From: Asticcacaulis benevestitus DSM 16100 = ATCC BAA-896
Lineage (GTDB): Bacteria > Pseudomonadota > Alphaproteobacteria > Caulobacterales > Caulobacteraceae
Direction of reading: 5' to 3'
NCBI RefSeq assembly: GCF_000376105.1
Contig: NZ_AQWM01000019.1
Span: 166-64,165, forward strand
Length of the DNA stretch: 64,000 nt
In this document: one piece after another, positions 45,098-53,290 of the stretch
Layout of the letters: every line of letters starts with the position of its first letter
Numbering within the stretch: position 1 is the first letter of the stretch
Translations under genes and position numbers: made by a program
Notes under the pieces: model-generated
Database searches by the model: none
Seen by the model: the letters and a program-made list of their open reading frames with translations, nothing else
Told to the model about the DNA's origin: nothing

Positions 45098-45297
45098 AGT
45101 TGCCTCGATTACCAGATCGCACGCCGGTCAAACTGACGATCACCGTCGGCTCCGAGTTACAGCAGGCACTAAAGGACTATGCTGAGCTCTATCAGGTGAC
45201 CTATGGAACAACAGAGCAGATCGTAGACCTGATCCCCTATATGCTCGACGCGTTCTTACAGAGTGACAAGCGCTTCGCCGGCCGTCCCAGGAAATAA
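45085..45297 (+). CDS. DUF2274 protein (trbI-associated)
   Basis: A 70-residue protein LPRLPDRTPVKLTITVGSEL and QQALKDYAELYQVTYGT with terminus LQSDKRFAGRPRK, typical of DUF2274, which is found directly downstream of trbI in alphaproteobacterial conjugative elements. It overlaps the trbI end by 13 bases. It confirms that the region is the 3' end of a trb operon. Confidence 0.8.
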   Translation: MAELKLPRLPDRTPVKLTITVGSELQQALKDYAELYQVTYGTTEQIVDLIPYMLDAFLQSDKRFAGRPRK

Positions 45298-45368
45298 GCT
45301 TAGGCGGCGGACGATTCCGATTGAGCTTGGCGCGAACCTATCTAGGTTCTCCATACGGAGAGTGACGT

Positions 45369-45626
45369 ATGAGAGTGCCAGAGCTCGATTTGGATCAATG
45401 GATCAGTGCCGCCCTATGGTGCTGGATGCATGAGGAAATCGACATGGAGGGGGTAAGGGCAGAGCTCTTTGATCTCATGCGTCTGCCTGACCTGGAAGAA
45501 AAGCTTGAGGCCCTCAACGTCTATTTCGACGTGCTGCTTTTAAGGTTCGAATCCGGAGCGGCAATGACCGAGGAGACAGTCGCCGCTTTAATCGATTTCA
45601 TCGATTCAACCCAGTCGCCAGCCTAA
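45369..45626 (+). CDS. hypothetical protein, 85 residues
   Basis: An acidic, helical 85-residue protein that I do not recognise (MRVPELDLDQWISAALWCWM, then EEKLEALNVYFDVLLLRFES). A GGAGAG ribosome binding site lies before the ATG. It may be cargo of the decayed conjugative element, judged only from position. Confidence 0.55.
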   Translation: MRVPELDLDQWISAALWCWMHEEIDMEGVRAELFDLMRLPDLEEKLEALNVYFDVLLLRFESGAAMTEETVAALIDFIDSTQSPA

Positions 45627-45632
45627 CTAAAA

Positions 45633-45803
45633 TTAGTGGGTGCGGCTCTGGGATATTTGGAGCTTTGACGCCAAGTCGATCAGCTGCGCCGTGCTCATCG
45701 GTCCTCGGCCGTCGACTTGCCAAAGCGCCGAAGCGCGCACGGGGTTGATATTAAATCCGGCGTCGCGCAGACCCTCGACAATCCTAGAAACAGACTCTGT
45801 CAT
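45633..45803 (-). CDS. small hypothetical protein, 56 residues
   Basis: Read on the minus strand from the ATG at 45801-45803 to the stop at 45633-45635. The peptide starts MTESVSRIVEGLRDAGFNIN, continues PVRASALWQVDGRGPMSTAQ and ends in DLASKLQISQSRTH, a soluble helical sequence with natural codon use. A clear GGAGG ribosome binding site lies 7-8 bases before the start. It converges with the 85-residue gene. Family unknown. Confidence 0.55.
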   Translation of the reverse strand: MTESVSRIVEGLRDAGFNINPVRASALWQVDGRGPMSTAQLIDLASKLQISQSRTH

Positions 45804-45902
45804 TTCCCAGCCTCCAACTCATCACTGAGCTCCGGATAGCATGAGTCGCGCGACGGGGGAAAAGGGATAACCTAGCCTCCGGGCTCGCCGCACGGGGTAT
45901 GG

Positions 45903-47156
45903 TCAGACCTGGTTAAGCAGGACCTCACTGCGTCTTTTTACAATCGCAGCATAGCCGCGTGAAGCGCCGGCGTCGAAACCGTCGGCGGCCAGTGCTTCCG
46001 CCACGGCGTCTGAATGCCGCAGCACCAGTTGCCCAAGCTGAAGAAGACGCCGACGCAGGTGAGGCGCACCAACCTGAACCCAGATGGCAAAACGTTCCCA
46101 CCGCTTGGACGTGAAACGATCGAGATTAGAGGCGTCGACAAATTGCATAGCGAGTCGGCTCTGAACGTCAGGATAGGCGACCGTGCAGAGCAGATCATAT
46201 AGCGGCGCTAAGCGCGTCCGCCCGCCTTCGTACAGGAGACTGAAGTTCTTGCCGTGCGCATCCGCGTTGCCGATGATGAGGTTAAACAGGGCCGCGTCCA
46301 GGAATTTTAGTGTTTCGATCGCGGGGCGGGTAGTTGCTTGGCGGAGGAGGTCAAAGCTCATTTTAAAAGTCGGCCCGCCTTCGGCTGCGTATTTGCGTTC
46401 CGGGTTTTTTCCTAAGGCCTGGCAAAAATCTTCCTGGTGCAGCCGTGTATAGCTTCCGTCGGCTTCGCGGCGCCGGTCATAGCGTGTGACAAGGAGATAG
46501 GGTCGGCCGTTTACGAGGCCGGGAACGGCTGGTGCGACGTCCAGGCCTACAGCTCCAGCCAAGGTCATTGCGAACGCCTCGTTTTCCGTCGATGCAGGGT
46601 AGTTCGCCATCGGCGGTTTCAAGATATGTGTCGTCGGCTGACCTTGGGCCGGTAAGGCAATGCGACCGTCAACCAGTACAACTGGCACCTTTGTTTGAGC
46701 GCCAGCCAGTGAGAGCCTGACTTTCGTCTTGCCTGCCATAAGAGGTCTCTTCGGCAGATCGTCAAGAAGGTTTGCCAGTTCGTCGTCGGTAAGCGGTGTC
46801 GTGGCAATGTCGCCGTCATAAATAGGCGGCGTCTGCCCTTTTGCCCAGAGCGTCAGTGCCCCAGCGACGTCGCCGCCAAGTTCTTGTAAAAGTTTGAAAT
46901 CATTGGTCTTGCTGATTCCCAGGTTTTTTGCCACCCGATCAAGCATGTCAGCTTCAGGCAGAAGCCCGGCAAAAAATGGGCGCGTCTTGGCCCTGCCGAA
47001 CGGCTCGACCTGTTTTGGCAACCAGGCGGATATCGGTAAACAGGTCTGATCATTTACCCAGTCTGCACTGTAAGCAAAACCGATGTCACCATTGTCGTCG
47101 AGGAGAAAATCGCCGGCAATCCTATCCCCCCACCAAACGGTAAGCGCCGCTTTCAT
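45903..47156 (-). CDS. hipA: HipA-like serine/threonine kinase toxin
   Basis: A 417-residue full-length HipA. The N-subdomain (ALTVWWGDRIAGDFLLDDNGDIGFAYSADW...FFAGLLPEADML) is followed by the kinase core with SLAGAQTKVPVVLVDGR, the catalytic IGNADAHGKNFSLLY and the DFG-like YDLLCTVAYPD. HipA kinases phosphorylate targets such as glutamyl-tRNA synthetase and cause growth arrest. The start overlaps the hipB stop by 4 bases (ATGA). All functional motifs are intact, in contrast to the hipA at 14.5 kb. Confidence 0.92.
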   Translation of the reverse strand: MKAALTVWWGDRIAGDFLLDDNGDIGFAYSADWVNDQTCLPISAWLPKQVEPFGRAKTRPFFAGLLPEADMLDRVAKNLGISKTNDFKLLQELGGDVAGALTLWAKGQTPPIYDGDIATTPLTDDELANLLDDLPKRPLMAGKTKVRLSLAGAQTKVPVVLVDGRIALPAQGQPTTHILKPPMANYPASTENEAFAMTLAGAVGLDVAPAVPGLVNGRPYLLVTRYDRRREADGSYTRLHQEDFCQALGKNPERKYAAEGGPTFKMSFDLLRQATTRPAIETLKFLDAALFNLIIGNADAHGKNFSLLYEGGRTRLAPLYDLLCTVAYPDVQSRLAMQFVDASNLDRFTSKRWERFAIWVQVGAPHLRRRLLQLGQLVLRHSDAVAEALAADGFDAGASRGYAAIVKRRSEVLLNQV

Positions 47157-47389
47157 TGTACGATATCCGTCGTGTCGGTCGGATCATCGAGACGCAGGAC
47201 CAAGCCAAGCGTTTTGAGCACGGTCAATGCCTTGCCAATTTGTGCAGTAGGCTTTCCGTTTTCGAGTTCGACAACGAACCGCAAACCTACGTTCGCCGCG
47301 CCCGCGAGTTCGTCTTGACGAAGGCCTTGGCGTTTACGGGCGTCGCGAATGAGCCGACCCAAGTCAGCAATTGTCAGAACTTCGGCCAT
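47153..47389 (-). CDS. hipB: HipB antitoxin, XRE-family DNA-binding protein
   Basis: A 78-residue XRE protein: IADLGRLIRDARKRQGLRQDELAGAANVGLRFVVELENGKPTAQIGKALTVLKTLGLVLRL, close to Escherichia coli HipB in length and pattern. It should bind HipA and repress the operon through the palindromes at 47438-47513. Confidence 0.92.
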   Translation of the reverse strand: MAEVLTIADLGRLIRDARKRQGLRQDELAGAANVGLRFVVELENGKPTAQIGKALTVLKTLGLVLRLDDPTDTTDIVQ

Positions 47390-47437
47390 AAAACTTTCCC
47401 GCTCAGGAATTTTCGATCCAAATTAGACATATATGAG

Positions 47438-47513
47438 CATATATTTACCGATCGGTAAATATATGTAGCCTTCGTTCAGTTGCAAGCAATATTTTACCGA
47501 TCGGGAAATATTT
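47438..47513. promoter_or_regulatory. two HipB operators
   Basis: A perfect 28-base palindrome spans 47438-47465, each half reading CATATATTTACCGA toward the centre. A second, imperfect copy with the same TTTACCGATCGG core spans 47488-47513. Their centres are 49 bases apart, 60-125 bases upstream of hipB. Such tandem symmetric sites are the hallmark of HipB autoregulation. Confidence 0.75.
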
Positions 47514-47843
47514 AATCTGACGAGATTTACAAAGGCTCATGGCAAGGGAGCCAAGGGGATAACAATCAGTGGGACCGAGAGATACTGAAATGAGGAAGTA
47601 GCGCACGGTGAACGTAAAACTTGCTCGTCAGGCTCAAGAAACATCGCCACTGTGTTGGAAGCGCAACCTCGTCAAACCTACGCCCTTCGATAGGCTTCGG
47701 GACATCCTGAGCGAAATTGCCGAAGGCGGCTAATCCGAGACCGCCTCGATATTTAATAGAGGGTTCGGTACTTGTAATACCCTGACGTTCCTCAGTGCAG
47801 CTTCTGACTGAAATTCACCTCTATCAATTCAGGTTCCTTCGAA
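47514..47843. other. intergenic region between hipB operators and the histidine kinase gene
   Basis: No gene is supported. The region contains the REP-like palindrome at 47681-47729, listed separately. Confidence 0.5.
47681..47729. repeat. REP-like palindromic element
   Basis: CGCCCTTCG (47681-47689) is nearly inverse to CGAAGGCGG (47721-47729), and the centre reads GGGACATCCTGAGC. Elements of this CCTTCG...CTCAGGACA...CGAAGG kind are scattered in many alphaproteobacterial genomes. Only one copy was noticed here, so genomic repetition is inferred. Confidence 0.45.
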
Positions 47844-49073
47844 TTATTCGCCAATAGAAAATCGTTGCGCATTTAATGGGAAACCACTGGAAACTTTTGT
47901 CTTCGGCAAACGAATTGAAAAGGTCGTGCCGTCAGCCTGGGTGGAGGTGGCATTGATGCTGCCGCCATGCGCATTGACGATTTCACGCGATATGAAAAGC
48001 CCTAAACCCAGATTTTGAGACTCGCCTGTAAGGGGATCGCCCCGACCAGGCGCACGGGTGAAGGATTCAAAGATGCTTTCGAGATGCGTGGGAGGGATGG
48101 CATCGCCATTATTGTGCACTGACACCAGGACAGTCTTGGCCGACTGCGCGAGCGTGAACTTGACGGTGGAGCCGGCAAGTCCATACTGCATGGCATTGCT
48201 TAGAAGATTGGAAAGGACCTGTCCAAGCCGCGTGGCGTCCCAGTCACCTCTGACATCGTCCTCAACCTGGAGAACGATGGGCCGGTCCGGATGCTGAACA
48301 CGCATTTCCTCGACAATGCTGACGCACAGGTCGGACAAGGACATAGGCGCGCGAATAAGGGGAATACCTGTGCCCAGGCGCGCCTTGGCGAGATCGAGCA
48401 GATCCGTCACGATGCTGCGAACACGCGCCGTGCTGCTCTCTATCTGGGTAAGGAGCGTCATGTGGCGTTCGTCTGGATTGCTGGTCCGTTTCAAAATTTC
48501 CGCCGACATATGGATGGTCGCCAATGGACTGCGGATATCGTGGCCGAGCACGCCTAGAATCAAGTCCTTGGACTGATCGACTTTTTGAGCGAATTTAACA
48601 ACCGACTCGGCTAGCGCCTGGTCGATCGACTCGTTAAATCGGGTCAGATCGATCACATCCTCATCCGAAAGATTTTTGTTTTTCTCAGTCCATAGCTTGA
48701 TGATGCTGGCGCGCAGGGCGCGGTACTCCGACACCATTTCCATGATATCGTAACCGTCGTCATGGCGTAAAATCCCGTGCGTTTCTGCTGCCGTATCAGC
48801 CGCTGGCAAAGAATCAGCCAGTCCACGCGATTTATCAAATTGTTCTGATGCAGACTGCGGCGCTTCGAGATCCCTGGCAATAAATGACAATATCTGCTCG
48901 ATATGATCCTTGAGCTGCAGGGTCGTCATACTTGATCCGGGGTTCAGGCTGCGGGCAAAATTTTCCCATTCAGCAATGATGCCGTCAAGGTTGGACCGAA
49001 TGAAGTCTGAAAGTCTCACGCCCACGTCAAATACCTTTCGCGTCATAGTCTTGTGACGAGTTGCCCTTATCAT
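47844..49073 (-). CDS. soluble sensor histidine kinase
   Basis: A 409-residue kinase without membrane segments. The N-terminal region (FIRSNLDGIIAEWENFARSLNPGS...LKDHIEQILSFIARDLEAPQSASE) is like the RsbRD N-terminal domain. It is followed by HisKA with the phosphorylated His in LGVLGHDIRSPLATIHMSAEIL and HATPase motifs NLLSNAMQYG, VHNNGDAIPP and NLGLGLFISREIVNAHGG. ATG 49073 has GAGG upstream; ATGs at 49121 (overlapping the regulator gene) and 49046 are alternatives. It is paired with the receiver protein encoded just upstream. Confidence 0.87.
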   Translation of the reverse strand: MIRATRHKTMTRKVFDVGVRLSDFIRSNLDGIIAEWENFARSLNPGSSMTTLQLKDHIEQILSFIARDLEAPQSASEQFDKSRGLADSLPAADTAAETHGILRHDDGYDIMEMVSEYRALRASIIKLWTEKNKNLSDEDVIDLTRFNESIDQALAESVVKFAQKVDQSKDLILGVLGHDIRSPLATIHMSAEILKRTSNPDERHMTLLTQIESSTARVRSIVTDLLDLAKARLGTGIPLIRAPMSLSDLCVSIVEEMRVQHPDRPIVLQVEDDVRGDWDATRLGQVLSNLLSNAMQYGLAGSTVKFTLAQSAKTVLVSVHNNGDAIPPTHLESIFESFTRAPGRGDPLTGESQNLGLGLFISREIVNAHGGSINATSTQADGTTFSIRLPKTKVSSGFPLNAQRFSIGE

Positions 49074-49095
49074 GGAACTCTGCCTCACAGGTTCG

Positions 49096-49506
49096 TCATA
49101 TGGCTGACGGCCTGTGTTCAAAACTTGTCCTTAAGCCGAGTGTATCCAATATTTGAGCTAACACCTCATCCAGATCATAAGGCTTGGCGATAATTTGCCT
49201 GAAGGGATCGATCTGAGAGGGCACATTTCCGGACGTCAGAATGACCCTTACATCCGTAAAATTCGTCTCTATGACCTCGGCGAGCCCTATTCCATCCATG
49301 CTCCCAGGCATACGAACATCGGAGAACACGACGCCGATTGTACGATCTGCCCATAAATACGCCAAGGCTTCATCCGCGTTACCCGCCTCGACAACAATGA
49401 CGCCGGCGTCTCTAAGAAGTTCTGAAATGGGGAAGCGTAGGGCCGTTTCGTCATCAACAACCAGAACGCTGCTTCCGGGATTCGCAGCTACAGACGGTGT
49501 TTTCAT
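49096..49506 (-). CDS. single-domain response regulator
   Basis: A 136-residue receiver protein: acidic pair in VLVVDDETALRF, phospho-acceptor Asp63 in VVFSDVRMPGSMDGIGLAE, Thr/Ser in VILTSGN and Lys in IIAKPYDLDEVL. No output domain, so it acts by protein contact, as in CheY/FixJ-like single-domain regulators. It is the first gene of a two-gene operon with the histidine kinase and faces an AT-rich region. Confidence 0.9.
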   Translation of the reverse strand: MKTPSVAANPGSSVLVVDDETALRFPISELLRDAGVIVVEAGNADEALAYLWADRTIGVVFSDVRMPGSMDGIGLAEVIETNFTDVRVILTSGNVPSQIDPFRQIIAKPYDLDEVLAQILDTLGLRTSFEHRPSAI

Positions 49507-49987
49507 GAAAAGTACTCTGGCGTGGGGCGCGGCTTTTGCGCGGTTTCACGTCTTGTATGACTGAAAAATATGTAAAGGTACAATGGGGCATCATAATCGA
49601 GCTACATAAATTTCGCGCCGTATGTATTCAATCGTCGTAATGGTATAAATAAGAACCTATATCGAATCCTTATACAGTACATAATTAATTTCATTTGACT
49701 AAAAAAATAAAACATACCGCCATATCTACACATCAAATGATTTTTTCTAAATATTCGCTTTGGATATGAATTTTATAGACTTAGTGCGTATATTTATAGA
49801 GGCTGTCATATTATAAGCCGGCTGTTCTACTTGCACGCTTGCTTTTCGGGCGGTGCACAAGCGGCTCCGCACAGAAATGCCATCACACTATCATCGACCG
49901 ACGGATCAAAAAACAGCAGATCCGGGCGCGCCAGTATCATGGAAAAGCGCGATGTCGCGGCCATTAACCTGGTCAAGAAGGTCTATA

Positions 49988-50171
49988 GTCGTTTCCAGGT
50001 GGAGGTCACCTTGCCTGGATTTACGAAGTGCAGACTGGCGCTGATTTGCGCGTTCAAAAAAACTGTACTCCGGACGATTCTGCTATCAAGCCCCGCCACA
50101 CAGGGCTGAGGCCAACGCCAAGAGATGTACAGTTGTGTGCTACAGTTAATCGGAGTCTGGCCTACGTCTGA
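49988..50171 (+). other. possible protein-coding remnant without start codon
   Basis: This frame is open for about 60 codons after an in-frame TAG and reads like protein (GGGHLAWIYEVQTGADLRVQ, then PDDSAIKPRHTGLRPTPRDV) up to TGA at 50169-50171. It has no ATG and no ribosome binding site. I recognise no family. It may be the end of a decayed gene. Confidence 0.25.
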
Positions 50172-50224
50172 CCAACAAAATCTCATGAATTCAAATTTCC
50201 ATAACGCAACTCTTTACAGTTTGG

Positions 50225-50248
50225 CCGGTTTACGTTTACGTAAACCGG
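50225..50248. repeat. perfect 10-base inverted repeat upstream of the hemolysin-III gene
   Basis: CCGGTTTACG (50225-50234) and CGTAAACCGG (50239-50248) surround TTTA. The internal TTTACGTAAA is itself symmetric with a central CG, as in LacI/PurR-family operators. It lies 66 bases before the hemolysin-III start. It could be an operator for the LacI protein encoded at 53.3 kb or a terminator of an upstream transcript. Confidence 0.45.
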
Positions 50249-50313
50249 TTAATTTCCCAGGCCACTTCGTATTTGTCTTTGCAAAGGCGTCAGCCTAGTT
50301 TTGGGACGACATC

Positions 50314-50979
50314 ATGGTGAAGAACGAAACTCTCCATTATCCAACCTCGGCTTCTCGCAGCTGTGATTTCATCGTGCATATGATTGGGCTCGTCTTTGCT
50401 GCAGTGGGGGCAGCCGTAGGGTTGACGACTGCGATAATGCAGAGAGCCGATGGAGGCAAATTGATAGCGATTGCTGTTTACAGCCTTGGCCTCATCGCGA
50501 TGTTCTCATTTTCAACAGCTTACAATTTTGCGCCGTCGAAACATCAGCCATTTTTGAGACGGCTGGACCACGCTGGTGTCTTCGTGATGATAGCCGCAAG
50601 CTATACGCCTTTCACGACCCAAGCCCTCACGGGCAATTGGGCAACCGGAATGACCGTCGCCGTCTGGGCGCTTGCCACGTTTGGCGTGCTCGGAAAGCTC
50701 TTTATGCCCGATCTCGGCAAAATGTATTGGATCGGCTTTTACCTGTTGCTGGGGTGGCTTGTTGTCATCGCCGTGCAGCCGTTAATGCGGAGCGTACCAA
50801 TGAAAGCGCTAGTCCTGCTGGTTTGCGGCGGGGTCGCCTATTCGGTGGGGACAATCTTCTATGCCAATAAACGTCTCATATATCGACGCGCTATCTGGCA
50901 TGCGCATGTTCTGATCGGTGCCGCCTTGCATTATTTTGCCATACTTTTCGGCATCGCTTTGGCGACGTCCCCTATTTAA
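50314..50979 (+). CDS. hemolysin III / PAQR family membrane protein
   Basis: A 221-residue seven-TM protein of the HlyIII/YqfA (PAQR) family. The conserved motifs are present: STAYNFAPSK in the first part, LDHAGVFVMIAASYTPFT (His of the metal site) and the terminal AIWHAHVLIGAALHYFAIL with the paired His residues. The fold is that of zinc-dependent ceramidase-like hydrolases; bacterial members have an unclear role in membrane homeostasis. Single gene with a hairpin upstream. Confidence 0.9.
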   Translation: MVKNETLHYPTSASRSCDFIVHMIGLVFAAVGAAVGLTTAIMQRADGGKLIAIAVYSLGLIAMFSFSTAYNFAPSKHQPFLRRLDHAGVFVMIAASYTPFTTQALTGNWATGMTVAVWALATFGVLGKLFMPDLGKMYWIGFYLLLGWLVVIAVQPLMRSVPMKALVLLVCGGVAYSVGTIFYANKRLIYRRAIWHAHVLIGAALHYFAILFGIALATSPI

Positions 50980-51082
50980 CGTAGGCCTCTAAGCTGCACT
51001 AATTGCGTGACCTTAGCTATTTCGAGTGGTGCAGGCGCTGGCATGACCGGAGCGATACTCTGAAGTCGCCTGATGCATAATT

Positions 51083-51187
51083 CTTATCGAATGAGTTGAT
51101 TGATAAGGATATGGTATCGCCTCTTGGTTATGTTGGCGTTAAGTGATATATGATTAGATATCTTATCACTAAGCGATATGCGATCAT
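51083..51187. promoter_or_regulatory. operator cluster of the third hipBA module
   Basis: CTTATC (51083-51088) / GATAAG (51102-51107), AGTGATA (51142-51148) / TATCACT (51164-51170) and a GATATG-ATATATC dyad at about 51174-51190 lie just upstream of the XRE gene. The shared element TTATC(A) suggests one repressor binds all three. Confidence 0.45.
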
Positions 51188-51192
51188 ATATC

Positions 51193-51783
51193 ATGACCTA
51201 TAAGACCGAAGACCTGGCGTCAAAAATTAAGCAAGCACGAGATCGTGCGGGCCTAAGTCAGCGTGACCTAAGTGCGCAGTCTGGCATAACCCAGGCGCAC
51301 ATCTCCCAAATAGAAAGCGGCAAGCTGAACCCCGGTCTGGCGACTGTGGTAGACATCGGTAGGGCCCTCGACATGGAGCTGGTATTGATCCCCAAGCGCC
51401 TTATGCCAGCGGTCAACAGCCTGATTGACACTGGGCCAACGCGTCGTGGACTATCGCCCGAGACAGGCGGCGCAGCACTGCAGAAAATATCACGCGGAGA
51501 GCGCCTCGTGATCAAGCAGAAGCACCTATATGGGCCATCGGTCGAACTTGATCGAATGGCCGAATATCTCCAGTTCCTGAAACGTGTCTCGCTGCGTCCC
51601 GACGAAATCGATACGATCGTTGACGTCATAGATACTCTGAATACCCATCAAGCGAGTCCCCAATCAAACGAGATCGTCAAGGACGCCGTTCGGAGGCTGC
51701 AGCAGCTTAGAAATCGGGTGGCGCGCGGCGAAGCCGCAGAACCCCGCTCGGCTTACAGCTTAGATGAGGACGACGATGCCTGA
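51193..51783 (+). CDS. hipB: HipB-like XRE antitoxin with C-terminal extension
   Basis: A 196-residue protein. The first 70 residues are XRE HTH (LASKIKQARDRAGLSQRDLSAQSGITQAHISQIESGKLNPGLATVVDIGRALDMELVLIPKR). The extension of about 120 residues is helical and acidic at its end (YSLDEDDDA), unlike the short HipB of the other modules. It probably provides HipA binding or dimerisation. Its last codons overlap the hipA start (ATGCCTGA). Confidence 0.83.
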   Translation: MTYKTEDLASKIKQARDRAGLSQRDLSAQSGITQAHISQIESGKLNPGLATVVDIGRALDMELVLIPKRLMPAVNSLIDTGPTRRGLSPETGGAALQKISRGERLVIKQKHLYGPSVELDRMAEYLQFLKRVSLRPDEIDTIVDVIDTLNTHQASPQSNEIVKDAVRRLQQLRNRVARGEAAEPRSAYSLDEDDDA

Positions 51784-52996
51784 CGTCTCGATCTTAGACG
51801 TCCGCCTTCATGACCGGTCAATTGGTACTCTCACCAATGTTCCTGGCGATCGAACGCTTTTTGCGTTCAGCCAAGACTACATCGATGAGGTAGACCGCCC
51901 GACGTTAAGCCTCTCGTTCAAAGATGATCACGGCCAATTGCTCACGCGTTTTCGACCTGTTCAAACGAAGCTCCCTGCATTCTTTTCTAACCTACTGCCC
52001 GAGGGGCCTCTTAGGCGACATTTAGCAACACGTGCCGGCGTCAACGAAAAGCAAGAGTTCTTTCTCTTGTGGATGCTGGGCCGCGACCTGCCGGGGGCAC
52101 TCTCCGTTCATCCCGGTGAGGGCGAAGCACTGCCGCCGGGGCATGACGACTTACCCGATCATGCTCGACGGAATGCATTGCGCTTCTCACTCGCCGGCGT
52201 GCAGCTAAAATTTTCCGCTTTTCAAAACGGAGGTAAGGCCGGGGGGCTGACTATTCCTCTCGAGGGCACGGGTGGGTCGTGGATAGTTAAGCTGCCATCC
52301 CAGCAGTTTGCGGGCGTTCCAGAAAACGAGTTCTCCATGATGACGGTCGCACGTTTGATGGGAATGGATGTGCCGGAACTCGACCTTATCAGCCTGGACA
52401 GCATTGTAGGCCTTCCAGAAGGTATTGGACAACTCAACGGCCCTGCCATGGCAGTTAAGCGTTTTGATCGTACACCTGATGGCCCTATTCACACGGAAGA
52501 CTTTGCACAGATCTTCGGGAAGTTTCCGGACGAAAAATACGAGGGCGCGAGCTATAAGAATATTGGCAGTGTTATAAGCATCGAAACCGGCAGAGCCGAC
52601 ATCGCAGAGTTCATCCGTCGTTTGGTTTTCAACACCTTGATCGGCAACGCCGACATGCACCTCAAAAATTGGTCGATTATCTATCCAGACGGCCGAACGC
52701 CCATTCTTGCGCCGGCCTACGACTTCCTTTCAACGATCCCTTATATCCAGGACGATAGTGCGGCGTTGAAATACTCCCGCACTAAAAAGATGGCCGACGT
52801 CACAATGGATGAGCTAGCCCACCTGGCCGCTAAGGCAAGGTTGCCGGAAAAGCTTGTACTGGATGTAACACGCGAGACTGTCGACAGGTTCAAGCAGGTC
52901 TGGACCGCGGAGAAAAATAACCTGCCACTTGGCAAAGATGTTCGTGATGCAGTGGATGCGCACGCACTCAATATGCCGATCTACAATGGCCAATAA
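51776..52996 (+). CDS. hipA: HipA-like serine/threonine kinase toxin
   Basis: A 406-residue HipA of the third module. It has the N-subdomain (LPAFFSNLLPEGPLRRHLA), the core SLAGVQLKFSAFQNGG, WIVKLPS nucleotide-binding strand, the catalytic IGNADMHLKNWSIIY and YDFLSTIPY. All motifs are intact. The start at 51776 overlaps the hipB end by 8 bases; the longer frame at 51764 is less likely. Sequence is only distantly similar to the two other HipA proteins in the window. Confidence 0.9.
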   Translation: MPDVSILDVRLHDRSIGTLTNVPGDRTLFAFSQDYIDEVDRPTLSLSFKDDHGQLLTRFRPVQTKLPAFFSNLLPEGPLRRHLATRAGVNEKQEFFLLWMLGRDLPGALSVHPGEGEALPPGHDDLPDHARRNALRFSLAGVQLKFSAFQNGGKAGGLTIPLEGTGGSWIVKLPSQQFAGVPENEFSMMTVARLMGMDVPELDLISLDSIVGLPEGIGQLNGPAMAVKRFDRTPDGPIHTEDFAQIFGKFPDEKYEGASYKNIGSVISIETGRADIAEFIRRLVFNTLIGNADMHLKNWSIIYPDGRTPILAPAYDFLSTIPYIQDDSAALKYSRTKKMADVTMDELAHLAAKARLPEKLVLDVTRETVDRFKQVWTAEKNNLPLGKDVRDAVDAHALNMPIYNGQ

Positions 52997-53290
52997 CCAA
53001 GCACGCGTTTTGTAATATAAGCAGACAAAGACAGAGCGTTCGATCTGCAAAGCCCAGTAGTGCAATTGTCCCGATTTCTCTGACGACACACAGCGCAATG
53101 GTGTTGCGTGTTGTAGCAAGGGCGGGCCGTGTAGCTTCAGAAAGCTCCTTTTCTTTAGCCTCTTGATACGAGGTGTAAATCTGCCTATTCCAGAACTGTA
53201 GCCAATTGTGTCACGAGCCTGCATCCAAGCCTTAGAAAGGGTAGCCAGATCGATACCGACAATTCCAATGCCGGAAAGCGTGTCGTCAAA

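Larger units (their letters stand above)
49507..50313. other. AT-rich intergenic region
   Basis: These 807 bases hold no confident gene. From about 49560 to 49820 the sequence is markedly AT-rich (runs such as ACTAAAAAAATAAAACATA), unlike the surrounding GC-rich DNA. This could mark a strong promoter region or acquired DNA. The second half contains a possible gene remnant and a perfect hairpin, listed separately. Confidence 0.5.

Noticed and set aside
47438-47513. Palindromes as part of a CRISPR array or attachment site
   Set aside because: Only two copies, directly upstream of hipB, with the symmetry of repressor operators; no spacers or integrase nearby.
49831-50109. 92-codon open frame in the AT-rich gap
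   Set aside because: Its translation looks random, no ribosome binding site is seen, and another frame over the same region reads more like protein.
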